DNA of 64,000 nucleotides from Fibrisoma limi BUZ 3 (GCF_000296815.2 NZ_CAIT01000005.1:620001-684000); one strand, 5' to 3'; counted from the stretch's first letter, positions 16,986-26,750 are shown. Numbers and translations: made by a program. The notes: generated from the sequence alone by a model not told the origin.

Positions 16986-17384
16986 TTAATTCAGATGCGA
17001 TAGGTTACCGATCAACTGACGGCGAACGGTGCTCCAGCGACGACGCGACACGGGCAGTACGTCGCCCGTCGTGAGGTGAACCAGGCCACCCGTTTCGGTC
17101 CGTTCCAGCCGCTCTACGTACCGGCGGTTAACAACGCAGTTGCGGTGCAACCGGATGAACCATTCTGACGGCAGTTTGGGTGTGTAATATTTTAACGTGC
17201 GGGGCATTAACATACGACGGCCATCCATCCAGTTGAGCCAGCTATAGTTGGCTACGGCCTGCATGTATACAAGATCTCCTACGGGAAACGATTGACGACC
17301 GGTCTCACGAATGTACAGTTTCAGGGGAGGCCAGTCAATGGGCATGGTGCGGGCAGAGGCCACTGCAGAGGAGAAGTACGTCAT
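16986..17384 (-). CDS. Stand-alone LytTR-domain DNA-binding protein (copy C)
   Basis: A 132-residue orphan LytTR protein, more divergent than the pair at 1986/2673. The domain spans ~30-128 with LVYMQAVANYSWLNWMDG, LMPRTLKYY, IRLHRNCVVNRRYVE and PVSRRRWS. It lies between the giant nuclease and the HTCS on the same strand, separated from each by a hairpin. A regulatory link to either neighbour is possible but unproven. A start at the internal ATG (MPIDWPPLK) would also keep the domain. Confidence 0.85.
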   Translation of the reverse strand: MTYFSSAVASARTMPIDWPPLKLYIRETGRQSFPVGDLVYMQAVANYSWLNWMDGRRMLMPRTLKYYTPKLPSEWFIRLHRNCVVNRRYVERLERTETGGLVHLTTGDVLPVSRRRWSTVRRQLIGNLSHLN

Positions 17385-17561
17385 GAGTTTTTGGTTTTGG
17401 CGTTTTAAAAAAAGTTGGACAAATCAATTACATAACAATGTTACGAGTAGGGGCTAAAAAAGACTTGTTCGTTCGTAACACAGGCTATCAAATTTGTAAC
17501 ATGGGATACTAACGACGGAAAACATGGTGTAAACGGCAGATTTGAGGGTGTAAACGACAGC

Positions 17562-17612
17562 AAAGCGCCCAGCTTGCTTCTGTAGATTTACAGCCTGCAA
17601 ACTGGGCGCTTT
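17562..17612. terminator. Hairpin downstream of the HTCS gene
   Basis: Arms 17562-17577 and 17597-17612 pair over 16 bp with one mismatch (AAAGCGCCCAG core). A smaller inner hairpin (CTGTA/TACAG) sits in the loop. It probably ends the minus-strand HTCS transcript. Confidence 0.65.
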
Positions 17613-17629
17613 AGCACTTTTTAAATTCT

Positions 17630-20600
17630 TCAGGCCGATTTGAGTCGGCTCTGTTCGGCGAATTCAGTTGGAGTAAGCCCGTACTGTTCTTTAAACACGC
17701 GGGAGAAGTAAGCAGGTGCTTCAAAGCCGACTTGGTAGGCTACTTCTGAAACGGGAACATTGGTCAGCAACAGTTCTGCCGCCCGGTTTAACCGAACCGC
17801 CCGGATCAGTTCATTGGCCGACATACCCGTCAGGGCTTTCAGTTTGCGATGCAGGTGCATCCGGCTCATGCTGACCGACTCGGCCAGGGGCTCAACCCCA
17901 AACGTAGAGTCGTCGAGATGGGCTTCGAGCGTCGAATAGATCTTGTTGAGGAAATCATCGTCAACCGACGGTTGGGGAGCCTGGGGTGGAATGTTTCCTT
18001 CACGAAGCAACTGCGTTCGGTAGTGCATTCGCAGCCGACGCTGCTGCTCAAGTCGGTTCCGGATTCGCCAGCGAAGCTCCTCGACCGAAAACGGTTTAGC
18101 CAGGTAATCGTCGGCCCCGGCCGTAAAGCCTTCGACCCGGCTGTCGGTCGAAGCGCGGGCCGTCAGCAGGATAATGGGGATGTGGCTGGTTAACGGATTT
18201 TCCTTCAGGCTCCGGCATACATCATACCCGCTCAGTTCCGGCATCAGCACATCGCTGATGATCAGATCGGGGCTATCGGTCAGGGCCAGTTCAATGCCGG
18301 CTTGTCCGTTGCTGGCGCGGGTAATGTGCCAGTCCGTACTGAGCAGGCTGGTGACGTAAGCAGCAATATCGTCGTTGTCTTCCACCAGTAAAATGTGGGC
18401 CGGGTCGGGGTTTGACGGAACAGCCGTGGGAGCAACAAGGGGTTGAACCGACAGCCGGACGGGCAGTGGCTGTACGAGTGGTTCGTCAACAACGCTGGTT
18501 GACCGGGCCAGCCGGCAGGGAAGCTCTACGGTAAAGGTAGTTCCCTGACCCGGACGGCTTTCCACACTGATGGTTCCCTGCATAGCATCGACCAGCTCTT
18601 TTGCAAGAGCGAGGCCGATGCCCGTTCCCGCAGCCGATCGGTTGGCCGTCTGATCCGCCTGATAGAACCGATCAAAAATATGAGGCAGTTTATGCCGGGC
18701 AATGCCTACGCCCGTATCGGTTACGGTAAGCCGAATCAAACTATCAGGCGTTTCGTCTTCGGCCGTGCTGGCTCGTTCGGACAGTAGCCGACTGGTAATG
18801 CTGACGTCCACGGAGCCGTGCTGACCCGTAAACTTCAAACTGTTGGCAACCAGATTGTTGACTATCTTTTCCAGTTTCTCCGTATCAAACCAGTAAAACC
18901 GGTGCATGGTCTGATGCTGCACCCGCAACTGAATCTGCCGGCGATCTGCTTCGTCGGCAAACGAACTGACACATTGCTCCACAAAACCGACTAAATCGCC
19001 CTGCGACAATTTGACCGGCAGGCTGCCCGCTTCCAGTTTGGCCAGATCGAGCAATTGATTGATAAGCCGAAGCAGTTGACTGGCGTTCCGGTAAGCCGTC
19101 GACAGTCGGCTGTGTTGCTGAGGGGCCGTAATTTCCCGCAACAGTTCTTCCAGTGGTGCCAGAATGAGGGTCAGGGGCGTTCGGAACTCATGGGTGATGT
19201 TAGAGAAAAAGCGGGATTTAATCTCATCAAGTGCTTTGAGCTGCAGCGATTCCTGTTCGCGTAATTCCATACGGTGCCGCATCTGCACCCGTTTGACCCG
19301 AACGCGAACGAACCAGGCCACAGCTCCCAAAAGCATTAGTGCATAACACACGTAGGCCCACCAGGTGGCCCAGATCGGCGGTTCAATCACGATCCGTATC
19401 TGATGGAGGTGCGGACTCCAGATACCCGACGTATTGGAAGTGTTGACCACCAGATTATAGGTGCCCGGCGATAAATTGGTATACGTAGCTGTTGCCTGCG
19501 TACCGCTGTACACCCAGTCTTCGTCAAGACCGACCAGCTTGTAGCGATACTGATTTTTAGCGCTGTGGTTGAACTGAAGGGCGGCAAAATCAAACGATAG
19601 GAAATTCTGGCGGTAGTCCAGAATCAGCTCCTTGACTTCATTGATGCTTTCGCGGATGGGTGATTCCGGGTCGTTGGCGTTGACGGCCTGGTTGTTGATG
19701 CGCAGGGCTGTCAGCGCAACAACGGGCTTGAACCCGTCTTCGCGGACTCGGTGGGGGTTAAAAACCGTGTATCCGTTCACCCCACCGAAAACGACCCGAC
19801 CGTCGGGAAGCATGACGTCATGAAAACGGTTGAACTCATCGCCGGGGAGTCCATCGTCTGAGGTGTAGCTGCGGACTTCGTACGTATTGATATTGAACCA
19901 GCATAGCCCCCGGTTGGTACTCAGCCACAGGTGACCCTGGCCATCTGGCTGGATTGCGTAAATGACATTATTCGGCAGGCCGTTGCGATCAGTAAAGCGC
20001 TGAATTTTACCCGTCAGTTTATCCAGCCGACACAAACCGTTGCCGTAGGTGCCGATCCAGAGTGTGTTGTGCTGCGATGGCGGCTGGGCCAGGCACAACA
20101 GATCATTGACAGGTAACGAATTCGTTTCGTTAGGAATGCTCGACCAGTGGATCAGGCGATTTGTTGACAGGTCGGCCCGTAGCAGACCGTGCTGCTGAGT
20201 AGCCAGGTAGATACGTCCCCCGTCGACTGCCATAGCAACGATCTGATAGGGATGATTGGCCGGTAGCGGCAAGGGAAAGGCCGTAAACCGGTTATGCTCG
20301 GTGTTGTACCGGACTACCACCCGCTGGTCGGGGCCAAGCAGCCCCCACATTTCGCCCTGCTGTCCCTTGGCCAGCGCCGTCAGTCGAAACGATCCATCGT
20401 TTATCCAGTGCGCCGGAATACCAGTTGGCTGTACAAGAGTGAACTGCCGAGTGACAGGATCGTATCGGTACGGGGGCGTTTTGGCACCGGCTACCCAAAG
20501 ATTTTTTTTGTTGTCGAACAGATACCGTAGCGAAAACGACCATTCGTTACGAATAACCGCCGGAATAGAGGCCGCGGGCACACCGAACTGCTGGGTCATC

Positions 20601-21646
20601 CAGTCGACATGAAAATTCATGACATACGGACGGCCATTGAACGGTTGCTTATTCAGGTCGTATTTCACGACGCCATCCCCGGATGTGCCAATCCAGAGGA
20701 CATTGGAATGATCGACCAGCACCGACAGCGGACTATATTGCCGGAACTTCGGATCAGCTGGCACGATGGTCAGACCGTTCTGGTCACTGAAGGGATGCTG
20801 GTTTACGAAGTCCCGCCCCCGGTAATCAGTTGTAAAAACGGGTATCTGGCCGGCCTGGCCGTCCGGCAGTGTTACGCGCCGACGGACTTTCCCCTGGTTG
20901 GGATCGAAGATGGCAAACTGATTGGGGAAAGCCAGCATCAGTTCGCCATTGGCGCGCTGGTGCACGTTCCAGACCCTTGGCTGGGGTAGGCCATGCTCGG
21001 TGCCATACGCAGTTGACTGCCCGCTGCTCAGATTAAACCGGTGCAGGCCGTCGGTCGTTGCAAGCCATAAATGACCCTGCCGGTCGGGTAGTATGGTCTG
21101 GAGCACATGCTGCACCGAATCATTGACTGCGGTCCAATGATGATGCTGAACGGAGCCATCAGGGCTTAGCCGAAAAAAACCGTTCATCTGCGTAGCGACC
21201 CATACATTACCCTGCTGGTCAGGCGCAATGCTGACGAGGATATCGCGGCCGATCGCCTGCCGGAAAGCCGTCGAATTGGATACTCGTACGGTTTGTTCCG
21301 TGACCGGATTGAAGCAGTCGACGTGGTTATTCTCGGTAAGTACCCAAATTCGTCCACGACTATCTTCTTTGATCTCAAGAATACTGCTGAAGGAAAGCGA
21401 CCGGATATCTTCCGGGTCGTGTCGGTATATTTTAAACCGCAGTCCATCGTGCCGGCAGAGACCGTCGCGGGTGGCTAACCAGATGAATCCCCGCTGATCC
21501 TGTAGCATAGATTTGACGAAGCCCTGGGGAAGCCCATTACGCACGGTTAAATACTCAGGCTGATGAGAGAAGGCCCAGACCTGGGTTACCAATCCCACCA
21601 GAACGAGTAGTTGTAGATAAAAGAAGTGCCGTATACGTCGATACAT
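17630..21646 (-). CDS. Hybrid two-component system protein (sensor, kinase, receiver and AraC output in one chain)
   Basis: A 1338-residue inner-membrane HTCS, a full two-component system in one protein. After a signal-like N-terminus (~1-25) comes a periplasmic two-propeller sensor built from Reg_prop repeats (for example DQRGFIWLATRDGLCRHDG), then a Y_Y_Y domain (~690-750) and a membrane span (~757-780). HisKA carries the phospho-His in FSNITHEFRTP (~819). The HATPase boxes are EKIVNNLVANSLKFT, DTGVGIA and GTGIGLALAKEL (~1012). The receiver (~1079-1195) has VEDNDD and the phospho-Asp in IISDVLMPELSG. AraC-type HTH covers ~1237-1335. HTCSs usually sense oligosaccharides and control adjacent utilisation genes, but none are adjacent here. 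Confidence 0.95.
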   Translation of the reverse strand: MYRRIRHFFYLQLLVLVGLVTQVWAFSHQPEYLTVRNGLPQGFVKSMLQDQRGFIWLATRDGLCRHDGLRFKIYRHDPEDIRSLSFSSILEIKEDSRGRIWVLTENNHVDCFNPVTEQTVRVSNSTAFRQAIGRDILVSIAPDQQGNVWVATQMNGFFRLSPDGSVQHHHWTAVNDSVQHVLQTILPDRQGHLWLATTDGLHRFNLSSGQSTAYGTEHGLPQPRVWNVHQRANGELMLAFPNQFAIFDPNQGKVRRRVTLPDGQAGQIPVFTTDYRGRDFVNQHPFSDQNGLTIVPADPKFRQYSPLSVLVDHSNVLWIGTSGDGVVKYDLNKQPFNGRPYVMNFHVDWMTQQFGVPAASIPAVIRNEWSFSLRYLFDNKKNLWVAGAKTPPYRYDPVTRQFTLVQPTGIPAHWINDGSFRLTALAKGQQGEMWGLLGPDQRVVVRYNTEHNRFTAFPLPLPANHPYQIVAMAVDGGRIYLATQQHGLLRADLSTNRLIHWSSIPNETNSLPVNDLLCLAQPPSQHNTLWIGTYGNGLCRLDKLTGKIQRFTDRNGLPNNVIYAIQPDGQGHLWLSTNRGLCWFNINTYEVRSYTSDDGLPGDEFNRFHDVMLPDGRVVFGGVNGYTVFNPHRVREDGFKPVVALTALRINNQAVNANDPESPIRESINEVKELILDYRQNFLSFDFAALQFNHSAKNQYRYKLVGLDEDWVYSGTQATATYTNLSPGTYNLVVNTSNTSGIWSPHLHQIRIVIEPPIWATWWAYVCYALMLLGAVAWFVRVRVKRVQMRHRMELREQESLQLKALDEIKSRFFSNITHEFRTPLTLILAPLEELLREITAPQQHSRLSTAYRNASQLLRLINQLLDLAKLEAGSLPVKLSQGDLVGFVEQCVSSFADEADRRQIQLRVQHQTMHRFYWFDTEKLEKIVNNLVANSLKFTGQHGSVDVSITSRLLSERASTAEDETPDSLIRLTVTDTGVGIARHKLPHIFDRFYQADQTANRSAAGTGIGLALAKELVDAMQGTISVESRPGQGTTFTVELPCRLARSTSVVDEPLVQPLPVRLSVQPLVAPTAVPSNPDPAHILLVEDNDDIAAYVTSLLSTDWHITRASNGQAGIELALTDSPDLIISDVLMPELSGYDVCRSLKENPLTSHIPIILLTARASTDSRVEGFTAGADDYLAKPFSVEELRWRIRNRLEQQRRLRMHYRTQLLREGNIPPQAPQPSVDDDFLNKIYSTLEAHLDDSTFGVEPLAESVSMSRMHLHRKLKALTGMSANELIRAVRLNRAAELLLTNVPVSEVAYQVGFEAPAYFSRVFKEQYGLTPTEFAEQSRLKSA

Positions 21647-21800
21647 AAACAGAATGTTAATTCTTTTGTATGATCGGTAATTTTACTGGACGCATCCCTC
21701 CAAATTGGTAGATGTTCCTGTATTTATCAACTTGACAGCCAGCGTTCTTAGTAAACGGTAAAGTTTTAACCTGAATGCCGCGTCGTTCGTTACTACTACC

Positions 21801-22274
21801 ATGCATCTGATCATATCGACCCCCGTAAAGCAGTCGCTGCCCGTCGTCTGGTCGGGTTTTGACCGTACCTTGTTCGACAAGCTCAGCCCACCTTTCCCAC
21901 CCGTCCATGTAGTCAGGTTTGACGGATGTCTCAAAGGGGACGTAGTCCATCTGCAACTCGATTTTTTTCTGTTCAAACAGGACTGGATCAGTCTTATTGT
22001 CGATCAGCAACAGACTGAGCAGGAAATTTTCTTTGTCGACGAAGGCACCCGTCTGCCGTTTTTTCTGCGTTACTGGCACCATCGTCACCGGCTTGTTCGA
22101 ATGAAGTCGGCAGATGTAATTGAGCAGACGCTTATCATCGACGACATTACGTTCAGAACCCCCTTTCGGCTGATGGACTACCTGATTTATCCGGTACTAT
22201 GGCTGCAGTTTGCCTATCGAAAGCCCATCTATCGGAAGATGTTCAACAGGGGGGAACGTACAACAGGGAGCTAA
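21801..22274 (+). CDS. SRPBCC-family ligand-binding protein
   Basis: A 157-residue protein with the START/Bet v1-like (SRPBCC) pattern: MHLIISTPVKQSLPVVWSGF at the start, then PPVHVVRFDGCLKGD, IYFVDEG-like IFFVDEGTRLPFF, WHHRHRLV and the C-terminal IIDDITFRTPFRLMDYLIYP. This set is common in Cytophagales and of unknown function; the fold binds hydrophobic ligands. It is divergent from the HTCS gene, with 154 bp between. A competing minus-strand frame over the same DNA lacks any family signature. Confidence 0.75.
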   Translation: MHLIISTPVKQSLPVVWSGFDRTLFDKLSPPFPPVHVVRFDGCLKGDVVHLQLDFFLFKQDWISLIVDQQQTEQEIFFVDEGTRLPFFLRYWHHRHRLVRMKSADVIEQTLIIDDITFRTPFRLMDYLIYPVLWLQFAYRKPIYRKMFNRGERTTGS

Positions 22275-22392
22275 GATACCGCTTAATCAATAGCTTTGCT
22301 ATAGAAATGTAACCCGCAGTTTCAAAAAAGAATATGAATGAGACTTTTTGGCATATGAGTGTACAAGCCCGGTTTATTTCAGGGCAGGGGCG

Positions 22393-22423
22393 TTTCGGAA
22401 CTGACAGGATTCCGTTACTTTTG
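22393..22423 (+). promoter_or_regulatory. Predicted promoter of the symporter gene
   Basis: TTTC at 22393-22396 and an exact TACTTTTG at 22416-22423 are 19 bp apart. RNA would start about 20 nt before the ATG at 22449. Confidence 0.6.
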
Positions 22424-22448
22424 TCTTTAGGGCCTTTTACCTGACTGC

Positions 22449-23693
22449 ATGAAACTACCAAATTTAACCACGCGCATATTTCTGGGCATGGTGCTCGGAA
22501 TTCTGATTGGCTACCTTTTTCCGGTTACTGACTCAGGGTTTTCGGGTACTGATCTGAGCATTCTGTCAAAAATCTTTCTGCGGCTGATTAAGATGATCAT
22601 CGGTCCGCTTGTGTTTGCGACGCTGGTGGTCGGCATAGCCAAACTGGGTGATTTTGGTACCGTCGGGCGAATTGGCCTCAAAACGCTGGCGTATTTTTAT
22701 TTCGCTACCATTCTATCGCTGATCACTGGCCTGCTGGTGGTCAATATCATGAAACCGGGCGAGGTGATGAGCCTGCCCCTGCCTCCTAAAGGTACCGATA
22801 CGGGCATTGAGGCCCAGAAACTGACCTTCGAGAATTTTATTACCCATATTTTCCCGACCAGTTTTGCCGAAGCGCTCGCCAACAACGAGATCCTGCAAAT
22901 AGTGGTGTTTAGTATTTTCTTCGGGGTGGCCGTGGGGGCAATCGGTGAGCAGGGGAAGGTGATGGTGAAAGCCCTCGACGCCCTGTCGCACGTGATGTTC
23001 AAGGTGACCGGCTACGTCATGTCATTTGCGCCGTTTGGGGTGCTGGGGGCCATTGCGGCCGTAGTGGCGCAGCAGGGACTCGGCATCCTGGCCGGGTACG
23101 CTTACCTGATTCTCTGCTTCTTCGGCGGGTTACTGTTCTTCCTGTTCGTGGTGCTCTGGGTGATTTGCCTGGTGGTGGGTATACCCTACGTAGCGCTGTT
23201 GAAGGAAGTCCGGACGGCGATTATTCTGTCGTTCAGTACGGCCAGTTCGGAAGCGTCGTTTCCGCAGACGATCGAAGCGCTACGTCGGTTCGGTTGCTCG
23301 GAGCGGATCATCTCGTTCGTGTTGCCACTAGGATACTCGTTTAACCTCGACGGGTCCATGTTGTACATGACCTTCGCGACGGCCTTCATCGCGCAGGCCT
23401 ACGGGGTGCCGCTGAGCCTGGAGCAGCAGATCACGATGATGCTGACGCTGATGATTACGTCGAAGGGGATCGCGGGCGTACCGCGGGCATCGCTGGTGAT
23501 CATTGCCGGGACGATGTCGCTGTTCAACCTGCCGATTGAAGGGCTGGCCCTGCTGCTGGGTATCGATCAGGTGCTGGACATGGGCCGCAGCGCAACGAGC
23601 GTGGCCGGAAATGCCGTGGCGACCTGTATCATCTCCAAGTGGGAAGGCGAGTTCCGGACGCAGCCGAGCGAGCCGGAGCAGGTGGCGGTGTAG
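22449..23693 (+). CDS. Dicarboxylate/amino acid:cation symporter (DAACS family)
   Basis: A 414-residue inner-membrane carrier of the GltP/DctA family, which takes up glutamate, aspartate or C4-dicarboxylates with H+ or Na+. The two signature regions are clear: the serine-rich hairpin SFSTASSEASFPQTIEALRR near 260 and GYSFNLDGSMLYMTFATAFI near 297, followed by SKGIAGVPRASLVI and DQVLDMGRSATSVAGNAV for substrate and cation binding. The length is typical. It is monocistronic with its own promoter. Substrate preference cannot be read from sequence alone. Confidence 0.93.
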   Translation: MKLPNLTTRIFLGMVLGILIGYLFPVTDSGFSGTDLSILSKIFLRLIKMIIGPLVFATLVVGIAKLGDFGTVGRIGLKTLAYFYFATILSLITGLLVVNIMKPGEVMSLPLPPKGTDTGIEAQKLTFENFITHIFPTSFAEALANNEILQIVVFSIFFGVAVGAIGEQGKVMVKALDALSHVMFKVTGYVMSFAPFGVLGAIAAVVAQQGLGILAGYAYLILCFFGGLLFFLFVVLWVICLVVGIPYVALLKEVRTAIILSFSTASSEASFPQTIEALRRFGCSERIISFVLPLGYSFNLDGSMLYMTFATAFIAQAYGVPLSLEQQITMMLTLMITSKGIAGVPRASLVIIAGTMSLFNLPIEGLALLLGIDQVLDMGRSATSVAGNAVATCIISKWEGEFRTQPSEPEQVAV

Positions 23694-23793
23694 CGCGTTT
23701 TACCGTTCACAAACTCACCGTTGACAGCCTGCTCATTATCTGGTAAGTTAGGGCGCTTGACCGTATGTCGTATCGTACTAAACCCTGATTAAC

Positions 23794-24231
23794 ATGGCAC
23801 AGCCCGCCGTTCTGGAGTCTGAACTGGCTCCTTATTTTACCACTAAAGCTCCATTCCAGTTTCCGATTAATTTTCGGGAGGGGTTTGTCAAGTACTGGCC
23901 CATTGTGTCGCTGGTACTGCTGCTTATTTCACTGCCGGCAATCCTGGCTTTTCTGGGAATTGGAGCCGCGTTTATGCCTGTTTCGTTTTTGGGTGGCCTT
24001 GGCACCGGTTTCTTCTACACCGTCATCATGGTTTTTTCGTTGATCGGCGTTGTACTGCGCGCCCTTGCCCTGCCAGGGTTGTTCAATCGTACGCGTTCCG
24101 GCTGGGTGCTGAGCTACTACGCAGAATTAATCAGTATCCTGGGCAGCCTGCTGTCGATCAGCATCATCGGGGTGCTGTTTGGTCTGCTGTTTCTGCTGCT
24201 GCTGTTCCAGGTACGTGACTATTACCGTTGA
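23794..24231 (+). CDS. Multi-pass membrane protein, uncharacterised
   Basis: A 145-residue protein with about four hydrophobic spans (around 33-55, 60-82, 85-95 and 107-135) and a polar N-terminus (MAQPAVLESELAPYF). The segment FREGFVKYWPIVSLVLLLIS is characteristic of a small Bacteroidota membrane family whose function I do not know. It stands between the symporter and the ABC exporter and is ended by a strong hairpin. Confidence 0.7.
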   Translation: MAQPAVLESELAPYFTTKAPFQFPINFREGFVKYWPIVSLVLLLISLPAILAFLGIGAAFMPVSFLGGLGTGFFYTVIMVFSLIGVVLRALALPGLFNRTRSGWVLSYYAELISILGSLLSISIIGVLFGLLFLLLLFQVRDYYR

Positions 24232-24246
24232 GATACCTTGAACTTC

Positions 24247-24286
24247 ATAAAAAAAGCCACGGCCGTGCGGCCGTGGCTTTTTTATG
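24247..24286. terminator. Strong bidirectional-type terminator
   Basis: An almost perfect palindrome with the GCCACGGCC stem core, an A-run before it and a T-run after it (TTTTTTATG). It ends the membrane-protein transcript. Confidence 0.9.
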
Positions 24287-24393
24287 ACCATCCATACCGA
24301 CAATCAGCATCTTGTCCGTAACTTGTTGTCTGAATCCACTCGAATGGTTTGGTTTGATGCCGTTATCAAGCCTTCCAGTCTAAACCTAAACGA

Positions 24394-25305
24394 ATGAACA
24401 TTCTCGAAACCCGCCACATTGTCAAACAGTATGCCGAGCACCGCGCCCTGGACGACGTAAGTCTCGTCGTCCCCAAAGGAAGTATCTTCGGTCTGCTCGG
24501 CCCGAACGGTGCCGGCAAAACGTCGCTCATTCGCATCATCAACCAGATCACGGCCCCCGATGAAGGCGAAGTTATTCTGCTGGGCGAGCGTCTGAATCCC
24601 GACCACATCCGGCACATCGGCTACCTGCCCGAAGAGCGTGGTCTCTACAAAAAAATGAAGGTGGGCGAGCAACTGCTCTACCTGGCGCAGCTCAAGGGGC
24701 TGAGCGAAAAAGAGGCTATGGAGAAGCTCAAGATCTGGTTTGTCAAGTTCGACATCAAGACGTGGTGGAACAAGCATATCGAGGACCTCTCCAAAGGGAT
24801 GCAGCAGAAGGTGCAGTTTGTGGCTACGGTCATGCACGAGCCGGACCTGATTATCCTGGATGAGCCGTTCTCGGGCTTCGATCCGATCAACGCCAACCTG
24901 ATCAAGGACGAGATTCTGGAGCTACGCGACAAGGGAAGTACCATTATCTTCTCGACGCACCGTATGGAATCCGTAGAAGAACTATGTGACCACATTGCGC
25001 TTATCAACCGGTCGCACAAGGTGCTCGACGGACCGAAACGGGCGATCAAAGAGCAGTTCAAAACGCATACCTATCACGTGGAGTACCAGGGCACACTCAG
25101 CGATCTGCCGTCGGCGTTCACCGTGCTCAGCACCCGCCCCATTGACGATGGCTTCCTGCGGGCCGACATTCAGATTCCGCCTGATGCGGCTGTCAACGAC
25201 CTGATCCGTCACCTGATTGATCGCGTGGCTGTCCGCTCGTTCGGCGAGAACATCCCCAGCATGAATGACATTTTTATCAAAGCCGTCGGCGCAACCAATG
25301 AGTGA
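24394..25305 (+). CDS. ABC exporter ATP-binding protein (NatA-like)
   Basis: A 303-residue ATPase that should pair with the permease at 25410. It has Walker A (GPNGAGKTS, residues ~36-44), the Q-loop (IGYLPEERGLYKK), the signature DLSKGMQQKVQF, Walker B LIILDEPFSGFD and the H-loop FSTHRME. The C-terminal ~75 residues form the DUF4162-like tail found in NatA-type exporters. Relatives export Na+ or hydrophobic compounds; the substrate here is unknown. The stop codon lies inside an inverted/tandem repeat that fills the gap to the permease gene. Confidence 0.94.
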   Translation: MNILETRHIVKQYAEHRALDDVSLVVPKGSIFGLLGPNGAGKTSLIRIINQITAPDEGEVILLGERLNPDHIRHIGYLPEERGLYKKMKVGEQLLYLAQLKGLSEKEAMEKLKIWFVKFDIKTWWNKHIEDLSKGMQQKVQFVATVMHEPDLIILDEPFSGFDPINANLIKDEILELRDKGSTIIFSTHRMESVEELCDHIALINRSHKVLDGPKRAIKEQFKTHTYHVEYQGTLSDLPSAFTVLSTRPIDDGFLRADIQIPPDAAVNDLIRHLIDRVAVRSFGENIPSMNDIFIKAVGATNE

Positions 25306-25400
25306 ATGCACGATTGATTGAAAGAGCGACAAAGAGGTGCCTGGTCACCCATTCGCTCTGTCACTCATTCGCTCATTCACTCTTTCACTCTTTCACTCAT
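25297..25400. repeat. Inverted and tandem repeats between ABC ATPase and permease genes
   Basis: GAGTGAATG near the ATPase stop is complemented by CATTCACTC near 25374. The right half also holds short direct repeats of the type CACTCATTCGCTCATTC and CTTTCACTC. A foldback in the intercistronic RNA could set the ratio of ATPase to permease. This is inference. Confidence 0.6.
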
Positions 25401-25409
25401 TAAAACCCC

Positions 25410-26741
25410 ATGAACACAATTTTCCTCATTATTAAGCGCGAGTATCTCGTGCGCGTTCGCAAACGGTCGTTTGTGATCATGACGATTCTTGGCCCGCTGT
25501 TAATTTTTGCGTTTTACGCCGTGATCGGCTGGGCGGCCATCAGTTCCATCAACCAGAAGAAAGTAGCGGTCATCGATGAGAGCGGGCGCTTTGCCAACCA
25601 GTTCAAAGACACAAAAGAGACGACGTATTCCTACCTGAAGCAACCACTGGCTCAGGCCAAGAAACAGTTTGCCAAAAGTGGCTACGATGCGCTGGTTTTC
25701 ATTCCGACGGACGTAATTGAGCAGCCCAAAACGGTGCAGATTTTTGCCGAGAAAAGCGTGAGTATTGAATTGCAGAACAATATTGAACGCGCCATTTCAA
25801 AGGAGATTGAAACCATCAAACTCAACCAGGCCGGCATCACGCGCAAAATTATTGAAGATGCCAAGGTGAATGTCGATGCGCAGACCTTCAGCCTGCGTGA
25901 AACCGGCGAACAAAACAGCAGTGCCATTGCTACATCGATCATCGGGTACGTCTGTGCGTTCCTGATTTACATTTCGGTGTTTATTTACGGCACGCAGGTA
26001 ATGCGGGGGGTGATGGAAGAAAAAACCAACCGGATTGTCGAAGTAATCATCTCATCGGTGAAGCCATTTCAGCTCATGATGGGCAAGATCATCGGTGTGG
26101 CGCTGGTCGGTCTGACGCAGTTCATGCTCTGGATCTTACTGACGGTAGGGCTGTTTACGATTGGTGGACAAGTGTTCGGCGACAAGGTAGAGCGCGGGCG
26201 GGCGGCTATGCAGACGTCGGCAGCCGCTGGTCAGGGCGCGGCTGTTGCTCCTGATCCTGAGGTCAGGCAGGCGCAACAGGGCGTCATGAACAACGTAGTG
26301 CGGGCCATCGAAACCCTGAACATTCCGCTGATTGTGGCCTGCTTCCTGTTCTATTTCCTCGGGGGGTATCTGCTCTATAGCGCCCTGTTTGGTGCCATCG
26401 GGGCGGCCGTCGACAACGAGACCGAAACGCAGCAGTTTATGTTTCCGATCACGATTCCCATCATCGGTGCTATCGCCGTGGCTCAGTTTGTGATTCGTGA
26501 ACCCGATGGTGCACTGGCTTTCTGGACGTCCATGATTCCGTTCACCTCGCCAGTGATAATGATGGTGCGGGTGCCGTTTGGCGTTCCGGGTTGGGAGCTG
26601 GCCTTATCGATGTTCCTGCTGGCAATTGGCTTCGCCGGAACCACCTGGCTGGCTGCCCGAATCTACCGCGTCGGCATCCTGATGTACGGCAAAAAAGTAA
26701 CGTACAAGGAACTGTCGAAGTGGGTGTTTTATAAGGCGTAG
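25410..26741 (+). CDS. ABC-2 type exporter permease (NatB-like)
   Basis: A 443-residue inner-membrane partner of the ATPase at 24394. Topology is typical of the ABC2_membrane_3/NatB family: one N-terminal span (ITILGPLLIFAFY region, ~22-45), a large periplasmic loop (~50-175), then five or six spans from ~178 on. RGVMEEKTNRIVEVIISSVKP is the conserved coupling segment. A Gln/Ala-rich loop lies near 270-290. It is co-directional with the ATPase after 104 bp of repeats. Confidence 0.93.
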   Translation: MNTIFLIIKREYLVRVRKRSFVIMTILGPLLIFAFYAVIGWAAISSINQKKVAVIDESGRFANQFKDTKETTYSYLKQPLAQAKKQFAKSGYDALVFIPTDVIEQPKTVQIFAEKSVSIELQNNIERAISKEIETIKLNQAGITRKIIEDAKVNVDAQTFSLRETGEQNSSAIATSIIGYVCAFLIYISVFIYGTQVMRGVMEEKTNRIVEVIISSVKPFQLMMGKIIGVALVGLTQFMLWILLTVGLFTIGGQVFGDKVERGRAAMQTSAAAGQGAAVAPDPEVRQAQQGVMNNVVRAIETLNIPLIVACFLFYFLGGYLLYSALFGAIGAAVDNETETQQFMFPITIPIIGAIAVAQFVIREPDGALAFWTSMIPFTSPVIMMVRVPFGVPGWELALSMFLLAIGFAGTTWLAARIYRVGILMYGKKVTYKELSKWVFYKA

Positions 26742-26750
26742 TGCCTTGGG

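Noticed and set aside
21657-22088. 143-residue minus-strand frame overlapping the SRPBCC gene
   Set aside because: The plus-strand frame has SRPBCC hallmarks; this one has none and would leave little promoter space for the HTCS gene.
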